Part shown: one piece after another, positions 24,518 to 33,782 of the stretch | How positions within the stretch are numbered: the stretch's first letter is position 1 | How the letters are laid out: every line of letters starts with the position of its first letter | Source of the DNA: G023898405 sp964368985 | Lineage (GTDB): Bacteria > Myxococcota > UBA727 > JABDBI01 | Reading direction: 5' to 3' | Assembly: GCA_964368985.1 (NCBI GenBank) | Contig: CAYJDW010000007.1 | Coordinates: 1-62,146 of the forward strand | Length of the DNA: 62,146 nucleotides | Notes under the pieces: generated by a model | Seen by the model: the letters and a program-made list of their open reading frames with translations, nothing else | Told to the model about the DNA's origin: nothing | The model's database searches: none | Translations under genes and position numbers: made by a program

Positions 24518-26580
24518 TAGACAGCATAATTTCTAAGAATGCTTTTAATATAGATGCGCGTTTCCGGATAAGGTATGGATTCAATCCATGCCAATGGCTC
24601 GAGGTGTCCTCGCAATTTAATCCATAAGTCGGTTGGCACTGGACCTGCGTTATATGCGCTCAACGCATAATCGAGTCGATTATTGTATTTTTTAAGAAGA
24701 GCATTGAAGGTGTGAATACCCAGCTTCAAATTGTCTTCTTCTTTGAAGAGTGTATATGTTTTCAGCTGCAGATTTTTGGCGGCTTGGTTGGCGGTGCCGA
24801 GTGTTAATTGCATTAATCCTCGGGCATTTGCCGACGATTGAGCGCGCGGATTAAAAGCGCTTTCTTGGCGAATCAAGGAAAGAATCAGAAAAGGGGAGAC
24901 TTCAGATTTCTGCGTGGCCAGTTCGGTTTCGATGGATTCCTTGCGGTAAGCCGGAAACAAGGACGTCCACGGAATATATTCACGCAAAGGACTCTCCCTG
25001 GAGCTAAGTTTAACCAAATTACTTACTTCGCCATGAGTATCTTTTAGAATTTGAAATTGTGCGGCCAAATAGAGGCTTAAAAATTCGTTATTAGGATCAG
25101 ATGAAACGCTTTTGAGAACTTTAATAGCATCATCTTTTAGTCCCAGGTCAGCCAGTTCGTTATACAAATTGAGCTGCTTTAAAGTTTTAATATCCGCTTT
25201 AAAATCTTTAAATTGATTCTTCATTTCTTTTAAATTATTTTCTGCGGACAGGGTTTTCCTAATAGTCGTGTCGGATAAATTGAACTCATTCACGAGAACA
25301 AAAGCGTAAATACTAAAAGGATATTTTTTGATATAATTTTGCATGGTTTCTTCATTGCGATTATCTCTGCTATTGATTTTAATAACGCAATATTCACTGG
25401 TTGAAGCATAACGCCCTTCAGGATAATTTTTTAGATATTCTTCAAAATAGGGTTTGGCTTCTTTTTCGCGTTTGTCGAGATATAACATCCAGCCCAAACG
25501 AAATTGAGCAAGTTCTAAATAAGTAGCATCATCTGTCATGGCGATAACTTGTTTAAAAGTCTTCGTGGCATCTTTATAGTCTTGCGAATCTTCCTGAATT
25601 CTTCCGAGATTATAAAGAATTTTTGGAATAAGCGGATGTCCTTCGAATTGCGATAAAAATGCTCTGCTGAGGCTTTCCGCTATTTTAAGGTCGGCCCGTT
25701 TCCAATGAGAGAAAATAAGACTGTCTAAAAATGAGGGTCCAAACTTATACATTTTCTCCTGAAAGGTCCGGAGGAATTTTTTTTCCAAAGTGCTAAGATT
25801 TTCCTTTTTATAAAGAGAAAAATACAAATTTGAAGCAGGATCAAATATTTCTTTTTTCTTTGAAAAATAAACACTTTTTTGTAAATAACCTAAAGCCTGA
25901 GCAGGATCAGATAATAACATTTCTGGAGAATACTTAAGAGCAGGCTTTGATGAGGCAGAGGATATCTCAAGAGGCTCAGGAATACTTGCTATCAGAGCCG
26001 TCCAACGAGGAGGGAGGGGCAAATAGTTCTTGATGGTTTTTTCGTCTTTAAAGACGCTTAAATAATTGCGGGCGAGTCTTTTAAAATCTTCATGGCGAGA
26101 CAAATTAAATAGTGCTTGGCCATAATACAAAACATAGCGAGGATCTTTTTGGTCTTTAGCACTCAATTGTTCAATAGTATCAATAATATTCTGGTGATTT
26201 TTCTGAATCAGCGCGGCGTCAATTTTCTCTTTCAATAATTTAGTGAATAGTTCATCTAAGGCTTCTTTATTGAAATTAAGAGATGATTTTGCCCGGCTTA
26301 GATCATCGATGGCTTTATTAAGATTAAGCAGTTTATTAGGACTATTTTTTGCAATAAGTCCATAGGCCTGGGCACGATAAAAATAAAGATAGCTTTTACT
26401 CGCATACTTTTCAAAATTGTAAGAATGAAGCGGATTGCTAGTGATTATTTTGTCGCTTTCGATGGCTGAGAAGATGCTCTCAAGGGCAGTTTTTACCGAA
26501 TTTTTAGGGTTATTCTGCGGAGCACTAATTACACTATTAGCAAAGAGCAAGAAGAAGAAAGACAATAGGATATGGCACAT
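24448..26580 (-). CDS. slt: soluble lytic murein transglycosylase, Slt70-like
   Basis: Cleaves the glycan strands of peptidoglycan, forming 1,6-anhydroMurNAc ends, in the periplasm. The protein is 710 residues from the ATG at 26580, which directly begins a signal peptide (MCHILLSFFFLLFANSVISA). A long alpha-helical, TPR-like superhelix forms the first 530 residues. The C-terminal SLT domain has IRQESAFNPRAQS with the catalytic Glu, GLMQL and AYNAGP. The frame is open up to 26691, but a signal peptide buried at residue 38 argues against that start. Its 3' end overlaps the DUF1328 gene. Confidence 0.92.
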   Translation of the reverse strand: MCHILLSFFFLLFANSVISAPQNNPKNSVKTALESIFSAIESDKIITSNPLHSYNFEKYASKSYLYFYRAQAYGLIAKNSPNKLLNLNKAIDDLSRAKSSLNFNKEALDELFTKLLKEKIDAALIQKNHQNIIDTIEQLSAKDQKDPRYVLYYGQALFNLSRHEDFKRLARNYLSVFKDEKTIKNYLPLPPRWTALIASIPEPLEISSASSKPALKYSPEMLLSDPAQALGYLQKSVYFSKKKEIFDPASNLYFSLYKKENLSTLEKKFLRTFQEKMYKFGPSFLDSLIFSHWKRADLKIAESLSRAFLSQFEGHPLIPKILYNLGRIQEDSQDYKDATKTFKQVIAMTDDATYLELAQFRLGWMLYLDKREKEAKPYFEEYLKNYPEGRYASTSEYCVIKINSRDNRNEETMQNYIKKYPFSIYAFVLVNEFNLSDTTIRKTLSAENNLKEMKNQFKDFKADIKTLKQLNLYNELADLGLKDDAIKVLKSVSSDPNNEFLSLYLAAQFQILKDTHGEVSNLVKLSSRESPLREYIPWTSLFPAYRKESIETELATQKSEVSPFLILSLIRQESAFNPRAQSSANARGLMQLTLGTANQAAKNLQLKTYTLFKEEDNLKLGIHTFNALLKKYNNRLDYALSAYNAGPVPTDLWIKLRGHLEPLAWIESIPYPETRIYIKSILRNYAVYQMLYTDKAANETIGFKLTSSVP

Positions 26581-26840
26581 TTTTCCACCAAATAGGACAA
26601 TTTTATACAGCTTTAGCACTGGGGCAGGGCATTGCAAATGCCTGAGGTAGATTTTGCTAGGTCTCACAAAGATCAAAAAAAATACTCGCACGTGCAGAAA
26701 CTCCTAGTTCATTGAAACCATTGCCATGACGAATTGCCAGGTTTGGAATTTATTATGTAATTAACGAACTAAATGCCTTGATTGAACTTAGCGAGGAGCT
26801 GCTGCCTTGACGTTTGATTTTCACCCATTAGGTTGCCCGG

Positions 26841-26909
26841 ATGAAAACTATCCTATCAAATGTTGTGATCATTATTGTGCCGGTGCTTTTGGGGCCGGTT
26901 AGGGGATAG
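26841..26909 (+). CDS. branched-chain amino acid-rich attenuator leader peptide
   Basis: A 22-codon open frame, ATG to TAG, that I read from the raw sequence. Twelve codons specify Ile, Leu or Val (Ile4, Leu5, Val8, Val9, Ile10-12, Val13, Val15, Leu16, Leu17, Val20). TTAGGT upstream is a modest ribosome site. The peptide lies 31 bases before a terminator and 74 before brnQ, a BCAA transporter. This matches the leader-peptide attenuators known for ilv operons, in which ribosome stalling at BCAA codons prevents termination. Confidence 0.82.
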   Translation: MKTILSNVVIIIVPVLLGPVRG

Positions 26910-26951
26910 TTTTTTTTAAAACTGCACAACAAATACCCTAAAAAACCGGCC
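26893..26951 (+). promoter_or_regulatory. predicted antiterminator of the brnQ attenuator
   Basis: GGCCGGTTAGGG (26893-26904, within the last leader codons) is complementary to CCCTAA (26936-26941) plus AACCGGCC (26944-26951), with a bulge of As. This would use up the 5' arm of the terminator. A ribosome stalled at Ile10-Ile12 leaves it free; one at the stop codon covers it. A third pairing, AACTATCC (26846-26853) with GGATAGTT (26904-26911), could act as pause hairpin. Confidence 0.72.
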
Positions 26952-26966
26952 AGTAGCCGGTTTTTT
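26940..26966 (+). terminator. intrinsic terminator (attenuator) in the brnQ leader
   Basis: AAAAAACCGGC, loop CAGTA, GCCGGTTTTTT: an 11-base-pair stem whose 3' arm ends in six T, just 17 bases before the brnQ start. Its location downstream of the leader peptide and upstream of the gene is that of an attenuator. Confidence 0.85.
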
Positions 26967-26982
26967 GGTTTTTGGAGCTCAA

Positions 26983-28155
26983 ATGGACTTAATGAGATTG
27001 TTTCGCGCCAATTTTTTTACCACTGGTTTAGCCATGTTCGCGATGTTCTTTGGGTCAGGCAATTTGATTTTTCCGGTGGGGATTGGGCGAGTGGCAGCGG
27101 AACATAATGGCTGGGCCATGCTTGGGTTATTTATAACTGCAGTTTTGCTGCCTTTTTCAGCTCTTTGTCTCATGCTGCTTTATAATGGCGATCAATCCGT
27201 CTTTTTTAGAAAAATTGGTCTTATACCGGGCAAAATTGTTTCTTTTGCAGTTTTGGGCTTGATCGGACCTTTCGGGGTATTGCCACGCTGCATTGCTTTT
27301 TCTTATTCTACTTTTTCTATATATTTTGAATCCGTAAGCCTTGTGAGTTTTGCGGTAATTTCATGCGTTTTGATTTTTTTATTATCCTATAAAGAAAACG
27401 ATGTAGTGGGCATCATCGGTAATTTTTTGACACCGATTTTATTGATTTCACTCGCCATCATTATTTGGAAGGGTCTTTCTGTGCCCGCCATACCGCTTGT
27501 AGAAAATGAAACGCATACGCCTTGGAGCATGGTGCAATTTGGTTTCATCGAAGGCTATAAAACTTTTGATATTTTTGCAGCCCTCTTTTTTGCCGCGGCT
27601 ATTATCCCAGCATTCCGTAATGTCCTCGGTGACAGGATGGAAAATAGGAAATCTTTGTTATTATTAGCCGTGAAATCAAGTCTTGTGGGCATGGTTTTGT
27701 TGTTCGCGGTTTATGGTGGACTGAGTTTCGTTGCTTCCAATTTGCGTGGGGCATTAGAAGGGGTGCCAGGGGATAAACTCTTAGGCATGATCGCAACCTT
27801 GACCATGGGGCGAACAGCTGGTCTTTTGGCTAACTCGGTAGTTTTTCTTGCGTGTTTGACGACGGCTATTTCGTTGGCTTTGGTCTCGGCTGAGTTTATA
27901 AAAAAAGAAGTGTGTCGCGAAAAAATCAGTTATGGCAACTCCCTCGTAATCACCATGATTATTACCTTAATAGTCTCTCTGCTGGGATTTGATGGCATCA
28001 TGCGCATGGTGATTCCAGTTTTGATGGTCTTATGTCCCGCAGTTATCACCTTGATGCTCGTCAACGCTCTTAACTATTTCTTTGGCTTTCGCTACATTAA
28101 GCTGCCGGTTTATAGCGTATTTGTTGTTTCCCTCGTGATGACCTTGTGGACCTAA
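26983..28155 (+). CDS. brnQ: branched-chain amino acid transporter of the LIVCS family
   Basis: A sodium-coupled importer of leucine, isoleucine and valine with about 12 membrane segments over 390 residues. The N-terminal motif FFGSGNLIFPVGIGR is the BrnQ signature (the family has FGAGNLIFP). I chose the ATG at 26983 because GGAG lies 5 bases before it; a TTG at 26965 lies in the terminator hairpin. Preceded by the BCAA-rich leader and attenuator, so expression should rise when charged BCAA-tRNAs fall. The next gene, for 2-oxoacid dehydrogenase E1, starts 92 bases downstream. Confidence 0.94.
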   Translation: MDLMRLFRANFFTTGLAMFAMFFGSGNLIFPVGIGRVAAEHNGWAMLGLFITAVLLPFSALCLMLLYNGDQSVFFRKIGLIPGKIVSFAVLGLIGPFGVLPRCIAFSYSTFSIYFESVSLVSFAVISCVLIFLLSYKENDVVGIIGNFLTPILLISLAIIIWKGLSVPAIPLVENETHTPWSMVQFGFIEGYKTFDIFAALFFAAAIIPAFRNVLGDRMENRKSLLLLAVKSSLVGMVLLFAVYGGLSFVASNLRGALEGVPGDKLLGMIATLTMGRTAGLLANSVVFLACLTTAISLALVSAEFIKKEVCREKISYGNSLVITMIITLIVSLLGFDGIMRMVIPVLMVLCPAVITLMLVNALNYFFGFRYIKLPVYSVFVVSLVMTLWT

Positions 28156-28247
28156 ATCTTTAGCCTTAAAGAGGGGCCGGCGTTGTAAGATATGGTTTTT
28201 GAGTGCATTATCTGCGGCGTAAACGTGAAAAAATCTGCGAGAGCAAC

Positions 28248-30329
28248 ATGAGTGTAGCCATGGCCACAACGCCTGCGAAAAAAAAACATAAATTAGCCGC
28301 TAGCAACTCTTTTTGTCTAAGTGAAGATGAGCTGTTGTCTGCCTATGACATGATGTATCGATCCCGTTTGCTCGACGAGAAAATGCTCATTCTTCTGAAA
28401 CAGGGGAAGAGCTATTTTCATATCGGGGCCATGGGTCACGAGGCAGTGCAGGTGGCTTGTGGTATGGCGATGAGCAAGGGTGTGGATTTTTTGTTCCCTT
28501 ATTATCGCGATCAGGCTTTGTGCTTAGCTTTGGGGCAGACTCTTTATGAGTTTTTCTTGTCATTCTTGGCGCGCAGGGAAGATCCCCATAGTGGAGGCAG
28601 GCAAATGCCCATGCATTATGGGAATAAGGCTCTCAATATCCCAACCAGTTCCTCCTCGACGGGGACGCAGTTTTTGCAAGCGGTAGGCTGCGCTTTTGCC
28701 AATGAACGAATGCACAAAACGGATAAAAAACAGCCCTTGGCGGTAACGGTGTGCACTACTGGTGAAGGCACTACTTCTCAGGGAGAGTTTTACGAGGCTA
28801 TTAGTTGGGCTGCTCGCGAAAAAGCACCGATCGTGTTTTTGGTAGAAAACAATCGCTATGCGATTAGTGTAAACATCGATGATCAACGTCCCGGGGGCGT
28901 GATTGCTGACAATTTCATGAGTTTTTCTGGGCTTAGAGTTGAGAAAGTAGATGGTTGCGATGTTAGCGCAAGCTTTAAAGCCTTATCCAAAGCTCTTGAG
29001 CATGCGCGGCGAGGACATGGGCCAACTTTGATCGATGCCGACGTGGTGCGCCTTTTGCCCCACAGCTCCTCAGATGATCATAAAAAATATCGCTCCGAGA
29101 AAGAACTTAAAGAAGACTTAGCGCGCGATCCCGTCGCTCTATTACGCGCTGAGTTGCTGAGTAAAAAAATTATTGGCCACAAAGCTTTAGTGAGTCTCGA
29201 GGAAAAGATCAAAAGCGAGATTGATGAAGAGGCCGAACGTGCCTTGAGTGCTGCTCAACCCGCCAAAAGTGAAGCCATTACCCATGTGTGGTCAAATACT
29301 CCCGAATGCAGCATGCCGAGCGAGACTGAGTTTGAGGCAGAGCCCACCGTTTTGGTGGACGCCGTGAATCGCGCTCTCAAAGAAGCTCTTGGGAAAGATG
29401 AAAAAGTTCTAGTTTTTGGCCAAGATGTCGCCCATGGCAAGGGTGGGGTGTTTACCGCTACGCGAGGCCTCACTGCTCAGTTTGGCCCTGATCGTTGTTT
29501 TAATGCGCCCCTTGCTGAAGCAAGCATTATCGGTGTCTCCATTGGTCTGGCCCTGCGCGGCTTCAGACCTATCCCAGAGATCCAATTTGGCGATTATATC
29601 TGGACCGCCATGATGCAGATTCGAAATGAGCTGGCAACCATTCGCTATCGCTCTAACAATCATTTTTCTGCTCCCGTCGTCATTCGTGTCCCGGTGGGCG
29701 GCTATATTCACGGGGGTTTATGTCACTCGCAGAATATTGAAGCGACTTTTGCTCATATCCCCGGCCTAAAAATAGCTTTGCCGTCGACGGCGCTCGATGC
29801 TTATGGGCTCTTAAAAAGTGCTATCGCCGGGCAAGATCCTGTATTATTTTTGGAGCACAAAGCGCTCTATCGCCAAAGTTTTGCGCGCTCGTGTTTGCCG
29901 GTGGGGGAGGATTATCAGCTCCCCTTTGGCAAGGGCATCGTTCGTCGAGCAGGCGAGGATATTACAGTGATCACCTATGGCATATTGGTGCAGCGAGCTT
30001 TGGAAGCAGCTGAGCTTCTCAGCCATGAAAATCTCAGTATTGAAGTGATTGATTTACGAAGCATCGTTCCCTATGATCGCGAGCTGGTATTTGAGTCAGT
30101 GAGGAAGACCGGCAAAGTATTGGTCTTGCACGAAGACATGCGCTTTATGGGATTTGGTGCTGAAATCGCCAGCGATATCGCAGAGCATTGTTTTATGGAC
30201 CTCGATGCGCCGCTAAAACGCTTAGCCGCAAAAGATTCACCGGTACCTTATAATTCTGAGCTAGAAGAAGAAGTTCTGCCCCAAATCTACGATATAGTAA
30301 GAGAGCTTAAAAACCTGGGCGGCTTTTAG
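28248..30329 (+). CDS. 2-oxoacid dehydrogenase E1, fused alpha and beta subunits (branched-chain type likely)
   Basis: The 693-residue protein joins an E1-alpha (about 1-340) with GAMGHEAVQVA and the TPP motif GEGTTSQGEFYEA...VENN, and an E1-beta (about 375-690) beginning VLVDAVNRALKEAL with FGQDVAHGKGGVF and ending LKRLAAKDSPVP. It decarboxylates a 2-oxoacid and transfers the acyl group to the lipoyl E2. Its place after brnQ favours branched-chain 2-oxoacids; pyruvate or acetoin-type cannot be excluded. E2 and E3 are not nearby. I chose ATG at 28248; a longer frame from 28203 is possible. Ribosome site weak. Confidence 0.88.
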   Translation: MSVAMATTPAKKKHKLAASNSFCLSEDELLSAYDMMYRSRLLDEKMLILLKQGKSYFHIGAMGHEAVQVACGMAMSKGVDFLFPYYRDQALCLALGQTLYEFFLSFLARREDPHSGGRQMPMHYGNKALNIPTSSSSTGTQFLQAVGCAFANERMHKTDKKQPLAVTVCTTGEGTTSQGEFYEAISWAAREKAPIVFLVENNRYAISVNIDDQRPGGVIADNFMSFSGLRVEKVDGCDVSASFKALSKALEHARRGHGPTLIDADVVRLLPHSSSDDHKKYRSEKELKEDLARDPVALLRAELLSKKIIGHKALVSLEEKIKSEIDEEAERALSAAQPAKSEAITHVWSNTPECSMPSETEFEAEPTVLVDAVNRALKEALGKDEKVLVFGQDVAHGKGGVFTATRGLTAQFGPDRCFNAPLAEASIIGVSIGLALRGFRPIPEIQFGDYIWTAMMQIRNELATIRYRSNNHFSAPVVIRVPVGGYIHGGLCHSQNIEATFAHIPGLKIALPSTALDAYGLLKSAIAGQDPVLFLEHKALYRQSFARSCLPVGEDYQLPFGKGIVRRAGEDITVITYGILVQRALEAAELLSHENLSIEVIDLRSIVPYDRELVFESVRKTGKVLVLHEDMRFMGFGAEIASDIAEHCFMDLDAPLKRLAAKDSPVPYNSELEEEVLPQIYDIVRELKNLGGF

Positions 30330-30350
30330 CGAACAAGAAAAGTTTAAACT

Positions 30351-31574
30351 ATGACAGTGATAATAACTTGTGGCGAGTCGAGAGCTAGTTTGTCGGCAGT
30401 GCGCGCTCTAGGCAGGGCAGGGGTGCCGGTGGCGGTATCGGCATCACGTCGGCCTACTCTGGCTATGTGGTCGCGTTTTGCCTCGTCAACCTTTCTCACC
30501 AACGATCCAAAATTAAGTGCCCAGGCTTTTGCTGAACAATTGGCGGAAGAGTTACGGGCGCGCTATGCCGCTTGTGCTTTGGTGGGCAGCGACGAGGACT
30601 TTTGGGCCATGTCGAGATTTCGCGACTTGCTGCCCATTAGTGCACGAAAAATTTTACCGCCGCATATTTCAGTAGTGCGATCCTTGGATCACGAAGCGCT
30701 CCATGATTTCGCCGAATCTCTTGGCGTGCCTTGCGCGCCCTTGGTGCGTTTGCCCGAAAACGCCACTCGCGACGAGATTTTGGGCCTTCTTCATGGCATG
30801 TCTTATCCTCAGCTTTTTAGGCCGATCATTCCCTGGATTGAACGTGAAGATGGCACGCGGCGAGTCAATAAACGCTTCGTCGTGAAATCCGAAGTGCACT
30901 TGCTCACTATTATTGAGGAGCAGGCCGATTTGATTAAAAATGGGGTGCTAGTGAGCGCCTACCAAACGAAGCGCGCCTTATCCTATTTTGGTGTTTGTGA
31001 CAAAGGCCAGGTCTTGGTGGAAGGTTTTCAAGAACGGCTCAATGAACAGGAGCCCTACAACGAAGTGGCGACCCTCGCGGTGACCATTGAACCCATTGCT
31101 GTCATTCGGCGCCATGCACAAAATTTATTGCAGGCTTTGCAGTGGCAAGGGCCCTTCAAGGTGGAATTCATCAAGGATCAACGCGGTAATTATCGCTTGA
31201 TTTCTTTGATTGGTCGTTTATGGGGGTCTTTGCAGTTGGCGATTTCTGCGGGGGTGAACATACCTCTTATTTGCTATCGCCTGGCAGAAGGAACGCTTAC
31301 CCGTGATTTATTGGGCAATGCCGAAGCTCGCGTCCGCATGCGCTGGCTGGTGGGGGATGCCGCCTCAAAGATTTTTAATGCGGGACATGTGGTGAAGAAT
31401 ATTTGGGCCGTTAGCAATAATCTGGCCGGATTTAGTAAGCTCAAAGCGTGGTTAGGCCAACCCAAAACTACCACGTGCTATGATGTTTTTGATATTGAAG
31501 ACCCCATGCCCTTTTTGTTTGAATTGCAACATAAAACTTGGCGCAGAGCTTTTGAAAGATATGCTGGTAATTAG
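30351..31574 (+). CDS. ATP-grasp domain protein of unknown substrate
   Basis: The 407-residue protein starts with VIITCGESRASLSAVRALGRAGVPV, resembling the N-terminal domain of predicted ATP-grasp enzymes that ligate acids and amines (COG3919-like). The middle holds a lysine-rich ATP-binding segment (FVVKSEVH), and the C-terminal part has the GPFKVEFIKDQRGNYRLI segment, typical of ATP-grasp metal-binding strands, followed by GRLWGS. It starts 21 bases after the E1 gene, so co-transcription is likely. The product is not inferable. Confidence 0.7.
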   Translation: MTVIITCGESRASLSAVRALGRAGVPVAVSASRRPTLAMWSRFASSTFLTNDPKLSAQAFAEQLAEELRARYAACALVGSDEDFWAMSRFRDLLPISARKILPPHISVVRSLDHEALHDFAESLGVPCAPLVRLPENATRDEILGLLHGMSYPQLFRPIIPWIEREDGTRRVNKRFVVKSEVHLLTIIEEQADLIKNGVLVSAYQTKRALSYFGVCDKGQVLVEGFQERLNEQEPYNEVATLAVTIEPIAVIRRHAQNLLQALQWQGPFKVEFIKDQRGNYRLISLIGRLWGSLQLAISAGVNIPLICYRLAEGTLTRDLLGNAEARVRMRWLVGDAASKIFNAGHVVKNIWAVSNNLAGFSKLKAWLGQPKTTTCYDVFDIEDPMPFLFELQHKTWRRAFERYAGN

Positions 31575-31601
31575 AAGTTTGATAACACTAAAAGGATAAA
31601 T

Positions 31602-31865
31602 ATGAAAAACGTAGCTCCTCAAAAAAAAGTTACTAATGAGAACGATAAATTAATTTCCTGGGCTCGCAAAAATTATTTAGTGGGCAATTTTTATCAAGCA
31701 CGAAAATTGGCGCATCAAATCCTGCATGATGCCAGTGTGGGCAGCGCTCAAAAGGCCGAAGGGGCTGAGATAATTCGGCTTACTAGTATTGATAAATTGG
31801 CACTTGGTGCTGGGATTTTGTGTGTGTTTTTGACTGGAATTACGGCTGTTATTACTGGGTATTAA
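31602..31865 (+). CDS. small protein with C-terminal transmembrane segment
   Basis: An 87-residue protein with a charged N-terminal half (about 1-60, containing LVGNFYQARKLAHQIL, reminiscent of a TPR helix pair) and one hydrophobic segment near 66-84 (LGAGILCVFLTGITAV). It looks like a tail-anchored inner-membrane protein. AAAGGATAAAT precedes the ATG. It follows the ATP-grasp gene by 27 bases, likely in the same transcript. I do not recognise the family. Confidence 0.65.
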   Translation: MKNVAPQKKVTNENDKLISWARKNYLVGNFYQARKLAHQILHDASVGSAQKAEGAEIIRLTSIDKLALGAGILCVFLTGITAVITGY

Positions 31866-32000
31866 CCTGGAAAAATATTCTTAAACGTCGCTCCCAGGTC
31901 AAAAGGCAGTCTCATCGCTCCAGTCCGCAAGAGCTCGAATCGCATTTTTTCATCCGAGTATTCAAAATCAGGTGCACACGGGATTTACTTTGTAGCAATT

Positions 32001-32009
32001 TGATATAAT
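32001..32009 (+). promoter_or_regulatory. extended -10 promoter of the subtilase gene
   Basis: TGATATAAT is a consensus extended -10 (TGnTATAAT), 36 bases before the start codon. No good -35 lies 17 bases upstream, as is usual for extended -10 promoters. AGGGA (about 32033) is the ribosome site. Confidence 0.6.
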
Positions 32010-32044
32010 AATAGGGTTATTAATTATGTTTTAGGGAATATATC

Positions 32045-33700
32045 ATGCATTTATATGTATTATTAATCGCGGCTATTTTAAGCCTGAGATCTTTTGCTGC
32101 CGATTTAGCATCTCACGGCTCAGAAAATGTTGGTAAATGGCAAAAAATTTACTGGACTCAAGGGTCTCAAGCAGCATTAGAATACTGTAATAATGTTGCT
32201 GAAAATCTCGAAGTAATCATTGGTAAAATATATGATTTAAGCCAGGAGATAAGCGATAATGCTGTTCTTAATGCTCATTGCGAAAAATTAATTAGCTGTT
32301 ACCAATCTAAAAAAGCTCGTTATGAACCTGATGTTTTTATCGGCGAAAAAGTTTGGTCTCGAGGCCGGGCAGAACCAGGGAAGACGCCGTTTAGTTATCG
32401 TGATTTTCGGCATAGATATAATGATAGTGCTTCTCTGATAAAATTTTTTGATAGCAGCATACAATATCATCAGGACCAATTAAACGCCATTGAAGAGCTG
32501 CTTAAAGGGTTTTCAGAGCATATTTTAGCCAAAGAATTCTTAAGAGAACTGCAAATTGCCCATAACCAGGCTGTGCTTAAGTGGAACGCGCGCAAGGCCG
32601 AGGCGCTTGCTAATCCAGCTCAGTCTGAGGCAGCAGCCAAAGACCCTTTAGATGTTACCAATATACGCTGGGCCCATGAGCATAATTTTTTGGGCGAGCA
32701 GGCTGAAATTTTGGTCATTGAGCAGAATGGTGCTGATATTATGCATAAAGAGTTGGACGGCGTTAAGCTCTTGGGCACGCCGCCAACAACCGATTTAGAA
32801 CATGGCACGCATGTGTGTGGGATTATTGGCGGCAGGAAAATGGGCGCTGCTCCATCCTGTGTTATTCATGTTGCAGCAGGTTGGGCTAGTGAAATAGCGG
32901 AAACACTTACCAATTCTTCCATTGATATAATCAATTTTTCAGGCGATTTCCCGAATGTATATTCGGATTTATTGGCGAATGTTCATGATAGGACAGCATT
33001 TTTAAGTGCTCTATCTCGCATAATGTGTGTTTGTAGCAATATGAACGCTATTAGCTCTATCCTTAGCCTGATGACAATGGATCCTAAAGATGCCCAAGAG
33101 CACGTAAAAAAACTATATGATGACAATGAAAAATGTAGTTATGAAGTCTTAGCGAAGCGTTTTAAAAATAAACTTTTAATCTTGGCTATTGGTAATGATG
33201 GTCTCATGGTTGGCGAGAATGAGTATCGAGGAAGTTGTTCTGGCGCTATATTAAAAGTGCTTGAAGAAGAGCAGCTGGGCATTTTCGTTGTGAATGTACG
33301 AGCAGATGGAGTGCAGCCCTCGCCTCATACTAATTATCCGGGAGACCAATACGCAAGCATTACCGTATGCGCCCCTGGAACGGATATTTTATCGGCTGTG
33401 CCCGGTGATCAATATGCAAAAAGATCCGGAACTTCGATGGCGGCGCCTTATGTTTCTTCGCTAGCGCTTCTTTTGCGAAGTGCATTTCCTAGCTTAGATA
33501 AAGCACAAATTAGGCATTGCATATTAAGCAGCGCCACTTCCATAATTTTAGAAAACGGCGTGCCGCGCTTGGTTAGTGATCCAAAGGAACTCTCCAACTA
33601 TAGCCAAGAGCAGATTGCGTTTTCACGACGCTTTTTTGGGCAAGGATTGATCAATGCTAAAGCCGCTTTTGAGTGTGCAGAAAAAATGGCAGCTTTTTAA
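32045..33700 (+). CDS. secreted subtilisin-like serine protease (S8) with Glu in place of the catalytic Asp
   Basis: The 551-residue product has a signal peptide (MHLYVLLIAAILSLRSFA), a helical N-terminal region of about 190 residues and an S8 domain. The His motif is HGTHVCGIIGG (His253), the oxyanion Asn is Asn384 in LAIGNDG, and the nucleophile is Ser464 in SGTSMAAPYV. At the first catalytic position, where subtilases have D-[ST]-G, the sequence reads LVIEQNGAD, so Glu226 replaces Asp. It may have altered or low activity. An extended -10 promoter and AGGGA ribosome site precede it. Substrate unknown. Confidence 0.85.
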   Translation: MHLYVLLIAAILSLRSFAADLASHGSENVGKWQKIYWTQGSQAALEYCNNVAENLEVIIGKIYDLSQEISDNAVLNAHCEKLISCYQSKKARYEPDVFIGEKVWSRGRAEPGKTPFSYRDFRHRYNDSASLIKFFDSSIQYHQDQLNAIEELLKGFSEHILAKEFLRELQIAHNQAVLKWNARKAEALANPAQSEAAAKDPLDVTNIRWAHEHNFLGEQAEILVIEQNGADIMHKELDGVKLLGTPPTTDLEHGTHVCGIIGGRKMGAAPSCVIHVAAGWASEIAETLTNSSIDIINFSGDFPNVYSDLLANVHDRTAFLSALSRIMCVCSNMNAISSILSLMTMDPKDAQEHVKKLYDDNEKCSYEVLAKRFKNKLLILAIGNDGLMVGENEYRGSCSGAILKVLEEEQLGIFVVNVRADGVQPSPHTNYPGDQYASITVCAPGTDILSAVPGDQYAKRSGTSMAAPYVSSLALLLRSAFPSLDKAQIRHCILSSATSIILENGVPRLVSDPKELSNYSQEQIAFSRRFFGQGLINAKAAFECAEKMAAF

Positions 33701-33782
33701 TCAGTTTGCACTCCTATGCTCGCCAAGCCCCACAAAATGTGATTACTACTCTCTTCGAAATTAGAAATGATAGGAAAAAATC

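Noticed and set aside
26721..26759. Promoter for the brnQ leader from TTGCCA and TATTAT/TATGTA words
   Set aside because: Spacings are 11, 14 or 24 bases, none close to 17, so I could not place the promoter with any confidence.
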